The notes under the pieces are model-generated. The model was not told the origin of the DNA. It did not search any database and was given only the letters and a program-made list of their open reading frames with translations. From Pseudomonas synxantha BG33R (GTDB taxonomy: Bacteria; Pseudomonadota; Gammaproteobacteria; Pseudomonadales; Pseudomonadaceae), in the NCBI RefSeq assembly GCF_000263715.2, contig NZ_CM001514.1, forward strand, positions 420,936-484,935: a DNA stretch of 64,000 bases. Reading direction: 5' to 3'. Numbering within the stretch: position 1 is the first letter of the stretch; each line of letters begins with the position of its first letter. Positions 39,817-50,658 of this stretch are shown one piece after another. The position numbers were made by a program, and so were the translations under genes.

Positions 39817-41724
39817 TCAGACCTTGAACCGGCCTACCGAGCGCGCCAGGTCTGTGCCCAGGCGCGCTAGCTCAATGCTGGCCGCCGCCGTCTGCTCACT
39901 GGCGGTCGAAGTTTGTTCCGACGCATCCTTGACCTTCAGTACGCTGCGGTTGATCTCTTCGGCTACCGCGCTTTGCTCCTCGGCTGCTGCGGCAATCTGC
40001 GGGTTCATCTCCTGAATCACCGATACCGTACGGGTGATGTTGGCAAGGGCTGCGCCTGCGCGGCGCGTCAGCTCCACGCTGTTGTCGGTCAGGCTGAGGC
40101 TGTTGTCCAGGATATCGGCGGTGTGTTGCGTGCCACGCTGCAAACCCTCGATCAATACCTCGATTTCCTCGGCTGATTGCTGGGTGCGCTGGGCCAGGGT
40201 GCGTACTTCGTCGGCCACTACGGCGAAACCACGACCTGCCTCACCCGCGCGTGCCGCTTCGATAGCGGCGTTAAGGGCCAGCAGGTTGGTTTGCTCGGAC
40301 ACCGATTTGATCACCTCCAGCACGCTGCCGATCTTCTGGCTTTCCTGTTGCAAGCCTTGCATCGCCAGGCTCGAGCGGTTCATCTGCTCGGCCAGATGTT
40401 CGATATGGGTAATCGCTTCGCCCACCACCTGGTCGCCCACCCCCGCTTGTTGATCAGCCTCAGTGGCGGCAATCGAGGCTTGCTCTGCATGACGAGCGAC
40501 CTCTTGGGAGGTAGCGAGCATTTCGTTCATAGCGGTGGCGACTTGCTCGGTTTCCAGTTTCTGGCCATTGACCCCGGCGCGGGTTTGCTCGGTGACGGCG
40601 GACAGTTGCTCGGCGGCGCTTGCGATCTGGCGGGCGCTGTCGTTGATACCGCCGATCAGGGCGCGCAGGTTGAGCGTCATCTGGCCGATGCTGCGTTGCA
40701 ATTGGCCCAGTTCGTCGCGCCGCGAGGTAGTGATATCGTGACTCAGGTCGCCCTCGGCGATGCGGTTGGCTGTCAGCAGCGCCTGGCGCAACGGCCGCAC
40801 GATCTGGCCGGCGATCAGCCAGGCGGCGAGGGCCCCGAGCAGCAGCGCTGCGCCTGTCACGTAGAGCAACATCAGGCGAGCCAAGTCTGCTTCTTTGTCG
40901 CGTTGCAGGGTCTGTTCCTCGCTCAGGCGGTCGCTTTGCGAGAGTAACTGGTCCAGCCACTGCTCCAGTTGATTCTGGGTGTTTTCAACAGTGACCTGCG
41001 CGTCCTTGACGCGGTTGAGTTGGGCGCGATAGTCGAGCAGGGCGCTGTTCAGAGCGGTGCTGTCGACCGCTAAAGCCGTCACGGCAGACTGAGCACCGTC
41101 GAGGGCCTTGAGCGCGTCGTCCACGCCTTGGGTGTAAATCTGCAGTGTGTCTGCGGCCCATGCCGGTGTCTTGGCGCGGTCTTCGGCTTTTTCCAAGGCC
41201 AGGCGCAGGTTTTCCACGCTATCCAAGGCTTTCTCATCGTTCTGGTCGGGCAAGTCACTGGAAAATTGTCCAAGGGTGTCGCTTGCCGCCACAGAACTGC
41301 TGGTGAGCCCCTTCTGCGCTTGCTCACGTTGTTGCATCAAGGTGGGTAGCCCGCCCAGTGCGGTCTTGAAGCGCGCGCTGAGGCGACTGGAGTCTTGGAC
41401 TTGCTGCAGATGTGCCTGGATTTTCAGGCGATCCGCCAACTCGACCAGGTAACCGTCGATTTTTTCCATGTGCCGGCCGATCTTGTCGAAGTTCGTCGGT
41501 TCATTGAGGGTGCGGTACACAATCCGTTCGGCGCGTAGTTCTTCACCGGTCACGGCCAATCGAGAAAGGGTGGTCAAGGTTTGTGCACGAAAGAGCGAGT
41601 CGTTCAGTGCCTGCCATCCCGTCAGGGCGACAGCAATGCACAGTGCCAGCACTAGGCCGAAGCCAAGGATAAGCTTGAGGGTGACGCTGGTATTGCCCAA
41701 TACGCGGGTCAGTGGTCGAAACAT
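39817..41724 (-). CDS. methyl-accepting chemotaxis protein, HBM-type sensor (copy A)
   Basis: A 635-residue chemoreceptor. Membrane segments at about residues 18-38 and 287-308 enclose a ~250-residue all-helical periplasmic region, the length and character of a helical bimodular (HBM) domain as in McpS of P. putida. A HAMP domain and the cytoplasmic signalling hairpin follow, with the conserved tip [21 protein letters not shown]. The ribosome site is GGAGG before ATG 41724. No C-terminal CheR-tether pentapeptide is seen (ends SVGRFKV). A weak sigma-28-like element (GCCGAAAA at 41802-41809 with TCAA 16 bp upstream) may drive it. Ligand unknown. Confidence 0.93.
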   Translation of the reverse strand: MFRPLTRVLGNTSVTLKLILGFGLVLALCIAVALTGWQALNDSLFRAQTLTTLSRLAVTGEELRAERIVYRTLNEPTNFDKIGRHMEKIDGYLVELADRLKIQAHLQQVQDSSRLSARFKTALGGLPTLMQQREQAQKGLTSSSVAASDTLGQFSSDLPDQNDEKALDSVENLRLALEKAEDRAKTPAWAADTLQIYTQGVDDALKALDGAQSAVTALAVDSTALNSALLDYRAQLNRVKDAQVTVENTQNQLEQWLDQLLSQSDRLSEEQTLQRDKEADLARLMLLYVTGAALLLGALAAWLIAGQIVRPLRQALLTANRIAEGDLSHDITTSRRDELGQLQRSIGQMTLNLRALIGGINDSARQIASAAEQLSAVTEQTRAGVNGQKLETEQVATAMNEMLATSQEVARHAEQASIAATEADQQAGVGDQVVGEAITHIEHLAEQMNRSSLAMQGLQQESQKIGSVLEVIKSVSEQTNLLALNAAIEAARAGEAGRGFAVVADEVRTLAQRTQQSAEEIEVLIEGLQRGTQHTADILDNSLSLTDNSVELTRRAGAALANITRTVSVIQEMNPQIAAAAEEQSAVAEEINRSVLKVKDASEQTSTASEQTAAASIELARLGTDLARSVGRFKV

Positions 41725-41901
41725 GATGCACCTCCATCAGCAAAGAGAAAGCGTCTCGCAGTCCGACTGACGCAGGTCAGGAGGAGTGGGAACGCTAAAT
41801 CTTTTCGGCACGGGGCGCGTAAGTGTTGACCTGAAAGACGTGTAGGAAATTTCACAAGTTGCAGGGAGCACCCAGCAGGGCCACTCCCTGGTGTGAGCGT
41901 G

Positions 41902-43818
41902 TCAGACCCTGAAGCGGCCGACCAATGCTTGCAGATGAATGCCCAGGCGCGCCAGTTCTGCACTCGACGCAGCGGTTTCTTCGCTGGCCGAGGACGTCTG
42001 TTCGGATACGTCACGCACATTCAACACGCTGCGGTTGATCTCTTCGGCTACGGCGCTCTGTTGCTCGGCGGCGGTGGCGATTTGTGAGTTCATCGCCTGG
42101 ATGGTTGAAACCGTGCGGGTGATATTCGCCAATGCGCTGCCGGCGCGACGAGTCAGTTCAACGCTGCTGTCGGTCAGCCCACGGCTGTTGTCCATGATGG
42201 AGGCCACCTGCTGGGTACCGTTTTGCAGGCCGACGATCAGCTCTTCAATCTCTTCGGTGGACTTCTGTGTGCGCTGGGCCAGGCTGCGCACTTCATCGGC
42301 CACCACCGCGAAGCCACGCCCGGCCTCCCCGGCACGCGCCGCTTCAATGGCCGCATTCAGCGCCAGCAGGTTGGTTTGCTGGGCGACGGATTTGATCACG
42401 TCAAGCACGCTGCCGATCTTGTCGCTTTCGCGCTTCAGGTCGCCCATGGCGAGGGTGGAGTTGCCGACTTCGGTCGCCAGACGTTCGATCTGGGCGATGG
42501 CTTCGCCGACCACCTTGTCACCTTCACGGGCCTGTTGGTCGGCGGCCACAGCAGCTTCCGAGGCTTGCTCGGCATTGCGTGCAACTTCCTGCACGGTGGC
42601 GGCCATTTCGTTCATGGCGGTGGCGACCTGATCGGTCTCGACCTTTTGGCTGTTGACTCCCGCGCTGGTCTGTTCAGTCACGGCCGACAACTGCTCGGCC
42701 GCGCTGGCGATCTGGGTGACGCCGTCGCTGATACCACCGATCAACGCGCGCAGGCCCACGGTCATGCTCTGCATGGCGCGTTGCAACTGGCCCAGCTCGT
42801 CCTGGCGGCCAGAGTCCAGGTTGTGGCTCAGGTCGCCGGAGGCCACGCGCTCGGCGACCTTGAGGGTCTGGTTCAGCGGGATGACGATCTGGCGGGTGAT
42901 GGCCCAGGCTGCGAACAGGCCGAAGACCATTGCCAGTACGGTGGCGAGCAGCAACAGATACTTGGCCTGGGCCACATCGTGGTCGCGCACTGCGGTTTGC
43001 GACGTGGTGAGTTTCTCGCTATGGCCCAGCAGAATATCGCCCTGGGCGCTCATGATTTTAAGTGCGGCGGCACTGGCCACCTGGGAGTCGCGATATTGGC
43101 TGACGGCGGCGCGATAGGCTTGCAGTGAGACACCAGCCTCTTGCAGGTTGGCCTGGTAGGGCGCTGGCAGTTGGCTTTGCAGTTCGGTGATTTTCTTCAG
43201 GGCATTGTCGATGGCATCAAGGGCCGGTTGCTCGGCCTCGACTTTGCCGCTGTAGGTGTAGCCGCGTACCTGGAAGCGCGCTTGCTGGATCAGCTTGCTC
43301 AGGTCAACCACGCTGTTGAACTGGGTGACGCTGTCGCCTTGCAGGAGGCTTTTTTCAATCTCGTTGGTTTTGGCCACGGCATTGTCGGCGGTGTCGCCGA
43401 GCTTGCTACGCGCGCCCTCACGCTTGAGGCCCGCCTGGACCATGGCCGCGAAGGCTTTTTTGTATTGGCTCAACGCTTCCTGTTGTTGTTCGACGAGGGC
43501 CTTGTCATTGGGCTGTTCGATTAACTGCGCGGCGGTTTCAAGGCCATTGTCCAACTGAGTAATCAGGCCGGTGACCGCGTCGGTGCCTTGTTCGCCGCGG
43601 CGCATATCAAAGTCCAGGCGCGCCAGGCGCAGGTCTTTGGTCAGGCCATTGAGGCTGGAGATAAAACCCAGCTTATCGCCGCGATTGATCACGTCGCCCA
43701 GGCCGGTCCAGCCGGTAAAGGTGATCAACAGCGTCAGGATCAACACCAGGCCAAAGCCGACGCTCAGCTTTCGGTTGACGCTTACATTCCCCAGTTTCTC
43801 GGCTAACCAACGATACAT
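41902..43818 (-). CDS. methyl-accepting chemotaxis protein, HBM-type sensor (copy B)
   Basis: A 638-residue chemoreceptor of the same layout: N-terminal segment [20 protein letters not shown], an all-helical periplasmic domain of about 250 residues, a second membrane segment near residue 290, HAMP, and the signalling tip [21 protein letters not shown]. Signalling domains of copies A and B are very similar (e.g. both end LARLG..L...VGRF.V), whereas the sensor domains differ, as expected for receptors that diverged in ligand. Transcribed in the same direction as copy A, 177 bp upstream of it, from a sigma-28-like promoter. Confidence 0.94.
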   Translation of the reverse strand: MYRWLAEKLGNVSVNRKLSVGFGLVLILTLLITFTGWTGLGDVINRGDKLGFISSLNGLTKDLRLARLDFDMRRGEQGTDAVTGLITQLDNGLETAAQLIEQPNDKALVEQQQEALSQYKKAFAAMVQAGLKREGARSKLGDTADNAVAKTNEIEKSLLQGDSVTQFNSVVDLSKLIQQARFQVRGYTYSGKVEAEQPALDAIDNALKKITELQSQLPAPYQANLQEAGVSLQAYRAAVSQYRDSQVASAAALKIMSAQGDILLGHSEKLTTSQTAVRDHDVAQAKYLLLLATVLAMVFGLFAAWAITRQIVIPLNQTLKVAERVASGDLSHNLDSGRQDELGQLQRAMQSMTVGLRALIGGISDGVTQIASAAEQLSAVTEQTSAGVNSQKVETDQVATAMNEMAATVQEVARNAEQASEAAVAADQQAREGDKVVGEAIAQIERLATEVGNSTLAMGDLKRESDKIGSVLDVIKSVAQQTNLLALNAAIEAARAGEAGRGFAVVADEVRSLAQRTQKSTEEIEELIVGLQNGTQQVASIMDNSRGLTDSSVELTRRAGSALANITRTVSTIQAMNSQIATAAEQQSAVAEEINRSVLNVRDVSEQTSSASEETAASSAELARLGIHLQALVGRFRV

Positions 43819-43860
43819 GCTGCGAACTCCCCTGGAACAAGGCTTGGACTTATTCAGAGG

Positions 43861-43887
43861 CTATCGGCATGGGCATAGGATTCTGTA
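43861..43887 (-). promoter_or_regulatory. sigma-28 (FliA)-type promoter of chemoreceptor B
   Basis: On the minus strand TACA, 15 bases, then GCCGATAG matches TAAA-N15-GCCGATAA with one mismatch in each box. The predicted start is about 35 bases before the ATG at 43818. FliA control is usual for chemoreceptor genes. Confidence 0.65.
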
Positions 43888-43903
43888 GCGCCACAGATCC
43901 AAT

Positions 43904-44513
43904 GTGAGAGGGGGCTTGCCCCGATGGCCATAGGTATCTACACAACTTTGTAGTCGCCAATGGTAACCACGATGCGAAGCGAGCCGCTCTTGATCTTGAT
44001 CTGCTTTTGATCTCAGGCGCCCCGTCAAACCACGCTGGCCGGAATTCGACAGGGATTTGGGGGGTAAACCGGCAGGGATGCCGGTTTAGCCGCCCCGCGC
44101 CATGGATGGCGCGTGGCGGCGGCCCCCCAAATCACTGGCGGATTACGGGCACACCGAGCCTGGGCGAGGTGCCGAGTGGTGGGGCAAGAGCGTTTTGCTT
44201 ACTTTTGCGCTTTTCAAAAGTGAGCCGCCGTCAGGGCGGAACCCCAAGTGGCCGTTACCGCAGGAATGGATATGTACTCGGTATAACTGTGTCGGCTGTC
44301 AGGCCGCCTTCGCGAGCAAGCCAGCACTCACAGTTTGATCGTAGGATGTCAGGTAGATAAGCGTCGGCTGTCCGTCACCACGGGAGCAAGCTACCTCGCC
44401 ACAGGTTCGGCGCAATGCCCAAAGTTGTGTAGATACCTATGCCTCGATGGCAGAGTGTCAGCCACCACATTCAGTGATTCATACACCGCTATCGGGGGCA
44501 AGCCCCCTCCCAC
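43904..44513. repeat. REPIN split by an inserted element
   Basis: The left arm GTGAGAGGGGGCTTGCC is at 43904-43920 and the right arm GGCAAGCCCCCTCCCAC ends at 44513. Joining 43904-43928 to 44452-44513 gives 87 bp, the normal REPIN size in this window (85-88 bp), with a typical loop. The intervening DNA is the element at 43929-44441 plus one copy of its target duplication. Confidence 0.8.
43929..44441. mobile_element. 513-bp non-autonomous element with 22-bp terminal inverted repeats
   Basis: The first 22 bases (43929-43950, beginning CATAGGTATCTACACAAC) are repeated exactly in inverted form at 44420-44441. Ten-base direct repeats flank it: CCCCGATGGC at 43919-43928 and CCTCGATGGC at 44442-44451, one mismatch. 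No transposase is encoded. Inside are strong local palindromes (AAACCGGCAGGGATGCCGGTTT near 44066-44087; GCGCCATGGATGGCGC near 44097-44112) and a degraded REP arm (44310-44334). A 78-codon frame at 44102-44338 is open but has no start context or recognisable domain. I read it as a MITE-like repeat; similar sequence is, from memory, frequent between genes in P. fluorescens. Confidence 0.75.
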
Positions 44514-44543
44514 ATTTAGGTTGCGGTGTTTTTGGATTTGATA

Positions 44544-45251
44544 TCAGAACAGTCGGGCGAGCAGGGCCGTCACGGCGGTTTCAACCCGTAGGATGCGCGC
44601 ACCAAGCTGCACCGGTTGCAAACCGGCCTTGGTCAGCAGCTCGACTTCATAGGGAATCCAGCCGCCTTCCGGGCCAATTGCCAGTGTTACCGGCTCATCC
44701 AGCCCCCGAGGGCACGCAGGGTAATCACCGGGATGACCGATCAGGCCCAGGGTGCCGGCAGTCATGGCCGGCAGGCGATCTTCGACAAACGGCTTGAAGC
44801 GCTTTTCGATAATGATCTCGGGCAGCACCGTGTCCCGCGCCTGTTCCAGGCCGAGGATCAGTTGCTCGCGAACCGCCTCGGGCTCCAGGAATGGGGTCTG
44901 CCAGAAGCTTTTTTCCACGCGGTAGCTGTTGACCAGCACGACCTTGGGCACGCCCATGGCCGCCACGGTTTGCAGCACCCGGCGCAGCATCTTCGGGCGG
45001 GGCAGGGCCAGCAGCAGTGTCAGGGGCAGCTTTGGCGGCGGCGGTTGGTCGAAGCTGACTTGCAGCTCGGCTTCGCCTGCGTCCAGGCGCAGCAGTTGGG
45101 CATTGCCCATCAGCCCGCCAATGCGGCCCACGCGCAGGTTGTCGCCTACAGCGGCGCGGTGGACTTCCTGCATATGCACCAGGCGCCGATCACGCAGCAC
45201 CACGCGGTCGGCCGCGATGAAGTCGGCGTCTTCCAGCAGCAGCAGGTTCAC
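44544..45251 (-). CDS. rsmE: 16S rRNA (uracil-1498-N3)-methyltransferase
   Basis: A 235-residue SPOUT-class methyltransferase that methylates U1498 of 16S rRNA. An N-terminal PUA-like part ([15 protein letters not shown]) precedes the trefoil-knot domain with LAIGPEGGW and [14 protein letters not shown], the cofactor-binding knot. The GTG start overlaps the tatC stop codon by four bases, so it is translationally coupled to the tat genes. Confidence 0.95.
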   Translation of the reverse strand: MNLLLLEDADFIAADRVVLRDRRLVHMQEVHRAAVGDNLRVGRIGGLMGNAQLLRLDAGEAELQVSFDQPPPPKLPLTLLLALPRPKMLRRVLQTVAAMGVPKVVLVNSYRVEKSFWQTPFLEPEAVREQLILGLEQARDTVLPEIIIEKRFKPFVEDRLPAMTAGTLGLIGHPGDYPACPRGLDEPVTLAIGPEGGWIPYEVELLTKAGLQPVQLGARILRVETAVTALLARLF

Positions 45252-46039
45252 GGCTGGGTCGCTGGCGGCTGGTCGTCGTCGGCAGGCTGGTCGTCCGGGT
45301 GTTCGCCGCGCTTGCTGATCAAGCCGCTGAACAGGATGCCCACTTCAAACAGCATCCACATCGGCACGGCCAGCAAGGTCTGGGAGAAGATGTCCGGCGG
45401 CGTGAGGATCATGCCGACCACGAAGCAGCCGATGATCACGTACGGGCGGATCTTCTTCAGGTACTTGACGTCGACCACTCCGATCCACACCAGCAACACC
45501 ACCGCCACCGGGATTTCGAAGGCCACGCCAAAGGCGAAGAACAGCGTCATCACGAAGTCGAGGTAGCTGGTGATATCGGTCATCATCTCCACGCCGGCCG
45601 GGGTGGCGGCGGCGAAGAACTTGAAGATCAGCGGGAACACCAGGAAGTAGGCGAAGGCCATGCCGGTATAGAACAGCAGGATGCTCGACACCAGCAACGG
45701 CACTGCGATGCGCTTCTCGTGCTTGTACAGGCCCGGCGCAATAAAGCCCCAGATCTGATGCAGGATCACCGGGATCGCCAGGAACAGCGAAACCATCATG
45801 GTCAGCTTCAATGGCGTCAGGAACGGCGACGACACGTCGGTGGCAATCATCGTCGCGCCGACAGGCAGGTACTGGCGCAACGGTGTGGAAACGAAGGTGT
45901 AGATCTGCTGGGTGAAGGCAAACAGCCCGGCAAAGATGATGAAGATGGCCGCTACGCAACGCAGCAGGCGGGTACGCAACTCGGTGAGGTGCGAGACCAG
46001 CGGCATGTGCTGGTCGTTTTCCGGTTTATCAGCGCTCAT
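45248..46039 (-). CDS. tatC: twin-arginine translocase subunit TatC
   Basis: A 263-residue inner-membrane protein with six membrane segments; it recognises the twin-arginine signal peptide. The N-terminal cytosolic motif [15 protein letters not shown] and the segment [20 protein letters not shown] are characteristic, including the Glu in HLTELR. The tail is short and Pro/Asp-rich. It overlaps tatB upstream and rsmE downstream. Confidence 0.97.
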   Translation of the reverse strand: MSADKPENDQHMPLVSHLTELRTRLLRCVAAIFIIFAGLFAFTQQIYTFVSTPLRQYLPVGATMIATDVSSPFLTPLKLTMMVSLFLAIPVILHQIWGFIAPGLYKHEKRIAVPLLVSSILLFYTGMAFAYFLVFPLIFKFFAAATPAGVEMMTDITSYLDFVMTLFFAFGVAFEIPVAVVLLVWIGVVDVKYLKKIRPYVIIGCFVVGMILTPPDIFSQTLLAVPMWMLFEVGILFSGLISKRGEHPDDQPADDDQPPATQP

Positions 46040-46434
46040 GGGGCTCGCGGCGGCAATGTAGGGTCATGGGGCGCGGGCGACGTAACGGGTGTCGGCGCGG
46101 GCTCTGTGGGGGCGGGCACGGGTTCTGCAGCGGGGACCGGCGCGATGCTCTGCTCGGCCACCGGAGTGACCGGCTTGGCCGGCTCCTGCACCGGGGAAAG
46201 AATCTTGCGCGCCTCCTGCTCCAACGACAGGATATGTTCGTTGTGCAATTGCCGGCGGATCTCGTCGGCACCGATTTCCCGTTCAACTTCCTGTTTGATC
46301 GCGTTGAAACTGCGTTTCAGGCGCCCGATCCACAGGCCGGCGGTGCGTGCGGCACCGGGCAGGCGTTCGGGCCCCAGTACCAGCAGGGCCACCAGGCCGA
46401 CGAGCAGCAGTTCAGAGAAGCTGATACCAAACAT
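46036..46434 (-). CDS. tatB: Sec-independent translocase protein TatB
   Basis: A 132-residue membrane protein: one N-terminal segment ([20 protein letters not shown]) with the conserved Glu of TatB, the hinge GPERLP, an amphipathic helix ([20 protein letters not shown]), then a long Pro/Ala-rich tail. Together with TatC it forms the signal-peptide receptor. Overlaps tatC by four bases. Confidence 0.95.
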   Translation of the reverse strand: MFGISFSELLLVGLVALLVLGPERLPGAARTAGLWIGRLKRSFNAIKQEVEREIGADEIRRQLHNEHILSLEQEARKILSPVQEPAKPVTPVAEQSIAPVPAAEPVPAPTEPAPTPVTSPAPHDPTLPPRAP

Positions 46435-46444
46435 TAGTCAGTGC

Positions 46445-46723
46445 TCACGAGTCTTTGCGGGTCGGCTCTTGGACTTTTTCAGCCTGCACGTCGAAGGTAC
46501 GACGCTCGGTGATCGGCTGGGCGGCCTGCGGGTGCACAGGCTGGGCCGGTGGCACCGGGTTTGCGCTTGGCTCGGCGGGTTTCTCGTCGTCGTTCATGGC
46601 TTTACGAAAGCCCTTGATCGACTCGCCGACGTCGGTGCCGAGGTTTTTCAGTTTCTTGGTGCCGAACACCAGAACAACCACCACCAGAATGACGATCCAG
46701 TGTTTCCAGTCAAAAATGCCCAT
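46445..46723 (-). CDS. tatA: Sec-independent translocase protein TatA
   Basis: A 92-residue pore-forming Tat component. The start at 46723 gives [21 protein letters not shown], then the hinge and amphipathic helix [21 protein letters not shown] with the conserved Phe-Gly and FRKAM motifs. A Pro-rich tail follows. A frame extension of five codons upstream (MRICS) is less likely. tatB follows after 10 bp. Confidence 0.96.
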   Translation of the reverse strand: MGIFDWKHWIVILVVVVLVFGTKKLKNLGTDVGESIKGFRKAMNDDEKPAEPSANPVPPAQPVHPQAAQPITERRTFDVQAEKVQEPTRKDS

Positions 46724-46749
46724 GCTGCAAATCCTCAAGTCTTGGTTAA

Positions 46750-47082
46750 TCAGGCGGACGGGCGCGAAGCCTTTTCGACATGCCCGGACAAGCCGAAGCG
46801 ACGGTCCAGTTCATCCAGCACGGCCTGTGGATGCTGCCCCAGTTGGGCAAGCATGACCAAGCTATGGAACCACAAGTCGGCGGTCTCATAGATTACATCA
46901 CTGTAATCACCGCTGATTTGCGCGTCCTTGGCCGCAATGATGGTCTCGACGGATTCTTCGCCGAGTTTTTCCAGAATCTTGTTCAGACCCTTGTGGTACA
47001 GGCTGGCGACGTAGGAACTGTCGGCATCCGCGCCTTTGCGGTCTTCCAGCACCTGGGCCACACGGTTCAGGGTATCGCTCAT
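46750..47082 (-). CDS. hisE: phosphoribosyl-ATP pyrophosphatase
   Basis: A 110-residue enzyme for step two of histidine synthesis (PR-ATP to PR-AMP). The all-alpha MazG-like motif is visible: [21 protein letters not shown] followed by [12 protein letters not shown] and [14 protein letters not shown]. It is separate from hisI, as usual in pseudomonads, but only 2 bp behind it. tatA follows after 26 bp, so the his pair and tat genes probably share a transcript. Confidence 0.96.
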   Translation of the reverse strand: MSDTLNRVAQVLEDRKGADADSSYVASLYHKGLNKILEKLGEESVETIIAAKDAQISGDYSDVIYETADLWFHSLVMLAQLGQHPQAVLDELDRRFGLSGHVEKASRPSA

Positions 47083-47084
47083 GT

Positions 47085-47477
47085 TCAGTGTCCTGCCGAA
47101 TAAATAGCGTGCGGGTCTTTAAGCACTGGGTCCACCGTCTTCCATTCGCCGTCTTCGAACACGCGATAGAAACAGCTGTGGCGCCCGGTATGGCAGGCGA
47201 TGTCGCCGATCTGGTCGACCATCAGGATCACCACGTCAGCGTCGCAGTCCAGGCGCATTTCATGCAGCACCTGCACGTGCCCGGATTCTTCGCCCTTGCG
47301 CCACAGTCTGCCACGCGAACGTGACCAGTAGATGGCGCGCTGCTCAGTGGCGGTAAGGCTCAGCGCTTCGCGGTTCATCCAGGCCATCATCAATACGCGC
47401 CCGGTCTTGTAGTCCTGGGCAATGGCCGGCACCAGGCCGTCACTGTCCCACTTGATCTCGTCCAGCCAGTTTTTCAT
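47085..47477 (-). CDS. hisI: phosphoribosyl-AMP cyclohydrolase
   Basis: A 130-residue metal enzyme for step three of histidine synthesis. The start at 47477 ([22 protein letters not shown]) fits the family; the frame extends upstream without justification. Zinc and magnesium ligand motifs [14 protein letters not shown] and [12 protein letters not shown] are present, as is MAWMNREAL. Histidine synthesis here lies 20 kb from the histidine degradation genes. Confidence 0.97.
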   Translation of the reverse strand: MKNWLDEIKWDSDGLVPAIAQDYKTGRVLMMAWMNREALSLTATEQRAIYWSRSRGRLWRKGEESGHVQVLHEMRLDCDADVVILMVDQIGDIACHTGRHSCFYRVFEDGEWKTVDPVLKDPHAIYSAGH

Positions 47478-47518
47478 GTTCGGCTCCGGCAATTTGCGAC
47501 AGTGTATAACCGGATTGG

Positions 47519-49123
47519 CTATCGACGCACGATCAGATAAACACCCACCGCCACCATGATTCCGGCTGGCCAGTGACCCAGTTGATTCAGCGGCCCGCCG
47601 ATCACCAGCATCACACCGCCCACCAGGTGCGCGGCGCCGAGCAGGCGCAGGAACCAGTCGTCCTTGCGCTTGCGCCAAGGCGGCTCGGGGTCTTTGGCGT
47701 GGGGCTGGGACATGCGCTCCAGTAGGTCGCGGGTCATGTTGGCCAGGTGCGGCAGTTGTTCGAACTGGCTGTGCAGGTTGCCCAACATGGTCTTCGGGCT
47801 CATCCGCTCACGCATCCAGCGCTCCAGGAACGGTTGCGCGGTGTTCCATAGATCAAGGTCCGGATACAACTGGCGGCCCAGGCCTTCGATGTTGAGCAAG
47901 GTTTTTTGCAGCAGCACCAACTGCGGTTGTACTTCCATATTGAAGCGCCGCGCCGTCTGGAACAGGCGCATCAGCACCTGACCGAAGGAAATATCTTTTA
48001 ACGGTTTTTCAAAGATCGGTTCGCATACGGTACGGATCGCCGCTTCGAATTCGTTGAGCTTGGTTTCCGCCGGCACCCAACCCGAATCGATGTGCAACTG
48101 CGCCACGCGGCGGTAGTCGCGCTTGAAGAACGCAAACAGGTTGCGCGCCAGGTAGTCCTGGTCTTCCGGGGTCAGGCTGCCAACGATGCCACAGTCGATC
48201 GCGATGTACTGCGGGCTCCACGGATTGACGGTGCTGACGAAGATGTTGCCGGGGTGCATGTCGGCATGGAAGAAACTGTCGCGAAATACTTGGGTAAAGA
48301 AGATCTCCACCCCGCGTTCGGCGAGCATCTTCATGTCGGTGCGCTGGTCGGCGAGGGTGGCCAGGTCGGTGACCTGCACGCCGTAGATGCGCTCCATCAC
48401 CAGCACTTTCGGCCGGCACCAGTCCCAATACACTTGTGGCACGTACAGCAGTTGCGAGCCTTCGAAGTTGCGTCGCAATTGGCTGGCGTTGGCTGCTTCG
48501 CGCAGCAGGTCGAGCTCGTCGTAGATGGTTTTTTCGTAGTCGGCGACCACATCCACCGGGTGCAGCAGGCGCGCGTCGGCAGAAAAACGTTCGGCCGCCC
48601 GAGCCAGGATAAACAGCCACGCCAGGTCCTGGCCGATGATTGGCTTGAGGCCCGGGCGAATGACTTTTACCACCACCTCTTCGCCGGTCTTGAGCTGTGC
48701 GGCGTGGACCTGCGCGACCGAGGCCGAGGCCAGGGGCTCGACATCGAAGCGGCTGAACACCTCGCTGATCTTCTGGCCCAGTTGTTCTTCGATCAGCGCC
48801 ATCGACTGCTGCGAATCGAAAGGCGGCACACGGTCCTGCAACAGCATCAGTTCGTCGGCGATGTCTTCAGGCAGCAGGTCGCGGCGGGTGGAGAGGATCT
48901 GCCCGAACTTGATAAAGATCGGCCCCAGGTCCTGCAACGCCAGGCGCAGGCACGCGCCTCGGCTGAGCTCCAGCTGTTTGCGCGGGAACCAGCGCCACGG
49001 CAGCACATAACGCACCGCCAGCAGGAACCAGGGCAGGGGCAGGGCAAACAGCAGGTCATCGAGGCGGTAACGGATTACGACGCGCTGGATACGAAACAAA
49101 CGGCGGACGGCGAGCAGCTTCAT
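47519..49123 (-). CDS. ubiB: ubiquinone biosynthesis kinase-like protein UbiB
   Basis: A 534-residue protein of the ADCK/UbiB atypical kinase family, required for aerobic coenzyme Q synthesis. The family KxGQ motif appears as [16 protein letters not shown] near residue 70. The ATPase core has the Ala-rich loop [21 protein letters not shown] (lysine), DMHPGNI (catalytic loop), and AIDCGIVG (DFG-like). Two C-terminal membrane segments follow. It overlaps ubiJ by ATGA. Confidence 0.97.
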   Translation of the reverse strand: MKLLAVRRLFRIQRVVIRYRLDDLLFALPLPWFLLAVRYVLPWRWFPRKQLELSRGACLRLALQDLGPIFIKFGQILSTRRDLLPEDIADELMLLQDRVPPFDSQQSMALIEEQLGQKISEVFSRFDVEPLASASVAQVHAAQLKTGEEVVVKVIRPGLKPIIGQDLAWLFILARAAERFSADARLLHPVDVVADYEKTIYDELDLLREAANASQLRRNFEGSQLLYVPQVYWDWCRPKVLVMERIYGVQVTDLATLADQRTDMKMLAERGVEIFFTQVFRDSFFHADMHPGNIFVSTVNPWSPQYIAIDCGIVGSLTPEDQDYLARNLFAFFKRDYRRVAQLHIDSGWVPAETKLNEFEAAIRTVCEPIFEKPLKDISFGQVLMRLFQTARRFNMEVQPQLVLLQKTLLNIEGLGRQLYPDLDLWNTAQPFLERWMRERMSPKTMLGNLHSQFEQLPHLANMTRDLLERMSQPHAKDPEPPWRKRKDDWFLRLLGAAHLVGGVMLVIGGPLNQLGHWPAGIMVAVGVYLIVRR

Positions 49124-49743
49124 GCGTTATCGCTTGGATCAAGGGAGCGGCTCAGGCGTTCGAAGCGGGCCTCGAGGCGTTCCAGGTCGATTTTGGCCTT
49201 GTCGAGCTCACGAAAGCGCGCTTGCGCTTCCCGTTGCCCAACCAGGGTGCGCGATTCTTCGCTCAGGTATTCGGCGAGGTTCTGGTTCAGGCTGGCGAAC
49301 CCTTGCTGGTACCAGCGCGAGCGGCTGCGCAGGTGCCCGCTGAGCAACTGGGTGGCGACCGGGCCGATCCAGCGCGAGAGTTCGTATTCCCAATCCAGCT
49401 CCAGGTCCTGCAGCACGGCGGCCAGGTCCATCAGCACCGCACTGTCGCCTTCCAGCTCCACCTCGGGGCTGTGCAGGATGGCGGTCTTGTTGCGGCTCAG
49501 GGCCAGGTGCAACAGGCTGGAGGCCGGTGCACGCAAGGTGCAGTCGGCGTCGGCGGCCCATTGAGTGGCGAGCAGCAAGCCTTCATCGCTGGGCAGGATA
49601 AACAGCTGCACAGCGGGGCTGCGGCAGTCGACGGCAATGACTTTGCCGTTCAAGTGCGCGAGCCGTGCCAGGGCGGTGCTGTCCAGGCGCAGAACACGGT
49701 TGAGGCCATGTTCGACGCTTGCGAGAAGGCCTGCGAGCAGCAT
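49120..49743 (-). CDS. ubiJ: ubiquinone biosynthesis accessory factor UbiJ (SCP2 domain)
   Basis: A 207-residue cytoplasmic protein. The N-terminal ~120 residues form an SCP2-like lipid-binding domain, and the C-terminal ~40 residues ([34 protein letters not shown]) are a probable coiled coil. UbiJ scaffolds the soluble Ubi complex with UbiK. Its place between ubiE and ubiB is the standard gammaproteobacterial order. Confidence 0.93.
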   Translation of the reverse strand: MLLAGLLASVEHGLNRVLRLDSTALARLAHLNGKVIAVDCRSPAVQLFILPSDEGLLLATQWAADADCTLRAPASSLLHLALSRNKTAILHSPEVELEGDSAVLMDLAAVLQDLELDWEYELSRWIGPVATQLLSGHLRSRSRWYQQGFASLNQNLAEYLSEESRTLVGQREAQARFRELDKAKIDLERLEARFERLSRSLDPSDNA

Positions 49744-50513
49744 CAGGGTTTGATACCTCGGTGCAAGGCAACGATGCCGGAGGTCATGTTGTGATAGGTC
49801 ACGCGGTCGAAACCGGCCTCCACCATCATTGACTTCAGGGTCTCCTGGTCGGGGTGCATGCGGATGGATTCGGCCAGGTAGCGGTAGCTCTCGGCGTCAT
49901 TGGTGATCAACTTGCCCATCAGCGGCATGAAGGCGAACGAGTAAGTGTCGTAGACCTTGGACATCAGCGCGTTGGTCGGTTTGGAGAATTCCAGCACCAG
50001 CAGGCGGCCACCCGGCTTGAGGACACGCAGCATCGAGCGGATCGCGTCCTCCTTGTGAGTGACGTTGCGCAGACCGAAGGCGATGGTCACGCAGTCGAAA
50101 TGGTTGTCGGGGAACGGCAGCTTCTCGGCGTCGGCCTGGACGAACTCGATATTGCCGGCCACACCTTTGTCGAGCAGGCGATCGCGGCCGACCTTGAGCA
50201 TCGAACCGTTGATATCGGCCAAAACCACCTGACCGGTGGGGCCGACCAGTTTGGAGAACTTGGCGGCCAGGTCGCCCGTGCCGCCGGCGATATCCAGTAC
50301 CCGGTTGCCGGTGCGTACGCCCGACAACTCGATAGTGAAGCGCTTCCACAGACGGTGCATGCCGCCGGAAAGCACGTCGTTCATCAGGTCGTACTTGGCC
50401 GCCACGGAGTGAAACACCTCAGCGACTTTTTCCGCCTTTTGGCTTTCCGGGACGTTCTTGAAGCCGAAGTGAGTGGTGGGTTCGGCATCGCTGCCTTTGC
50501 GCTGATCAGTCAT
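49743..50513 (-). CDS. ubiE: ubiquinone/menaquinone C-methyltransferase
   Basis: A 256-residue SAM-dependent enzyme methylating the quinone ring at carbon 2 in ubiquinone synthesis. The start at 50513 ([21 protein letters not shown]) is normal for the family. Motif I is [12 protein letters not shown], with [20 protein letters not shown] and [13 protein letters not shown] further on. It heads the ubiE-ubiJ-ubiB-hisI-hisE-tat series; its stop overlaps the ubiJ start by one base. Confidence 0.97.
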   Translation of the reverse strand: MTDQRKGSDAEPTTHFGFKNVPESQKAEKVAEVFHSVAAKYDLMNDVLSGGMHRLWKRFTIELSGVRTGNRVLDIAGGTGDLAAKFSKLVGPTGQVVLADINGSMLKVGRDRLLDKGVAGNIEFVQADAEKLPFPDNHFDCVTIAFGLRNVTHKEDAIRSMLRVLKPGGRLLVLEFSKPTNALMSKVYDTYSFAFMPLMGKLITNDAESYRYLAESIRMHPDQETLKSMMVEAGFDRVTYHNMTSGIVALHRGIKP

Positions 50514-50658
50514 ATCGCTGTCACCAAAAGAGAATGCGGGACATGATAATCCCCAAGGCCTACTTTGTCTTGGCAAGGCTGCAGGTAAGATAGAGGCTCA
50601 CCGAGGCCATTTGCCGCATGGCGGGTGTTCCGAGTCGTTATAAAGAGGAGTCATTGCA

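Noticed and set aside
44102..44338. A 78-codon frame (and a 117-codon frame at 44007-44360) inside the inverted-repeat element
   Set aside because: No ribosome site, no recognisable domain, odd composition, and the DNA is dominated by palindromes. I treat it as repeat DNA.
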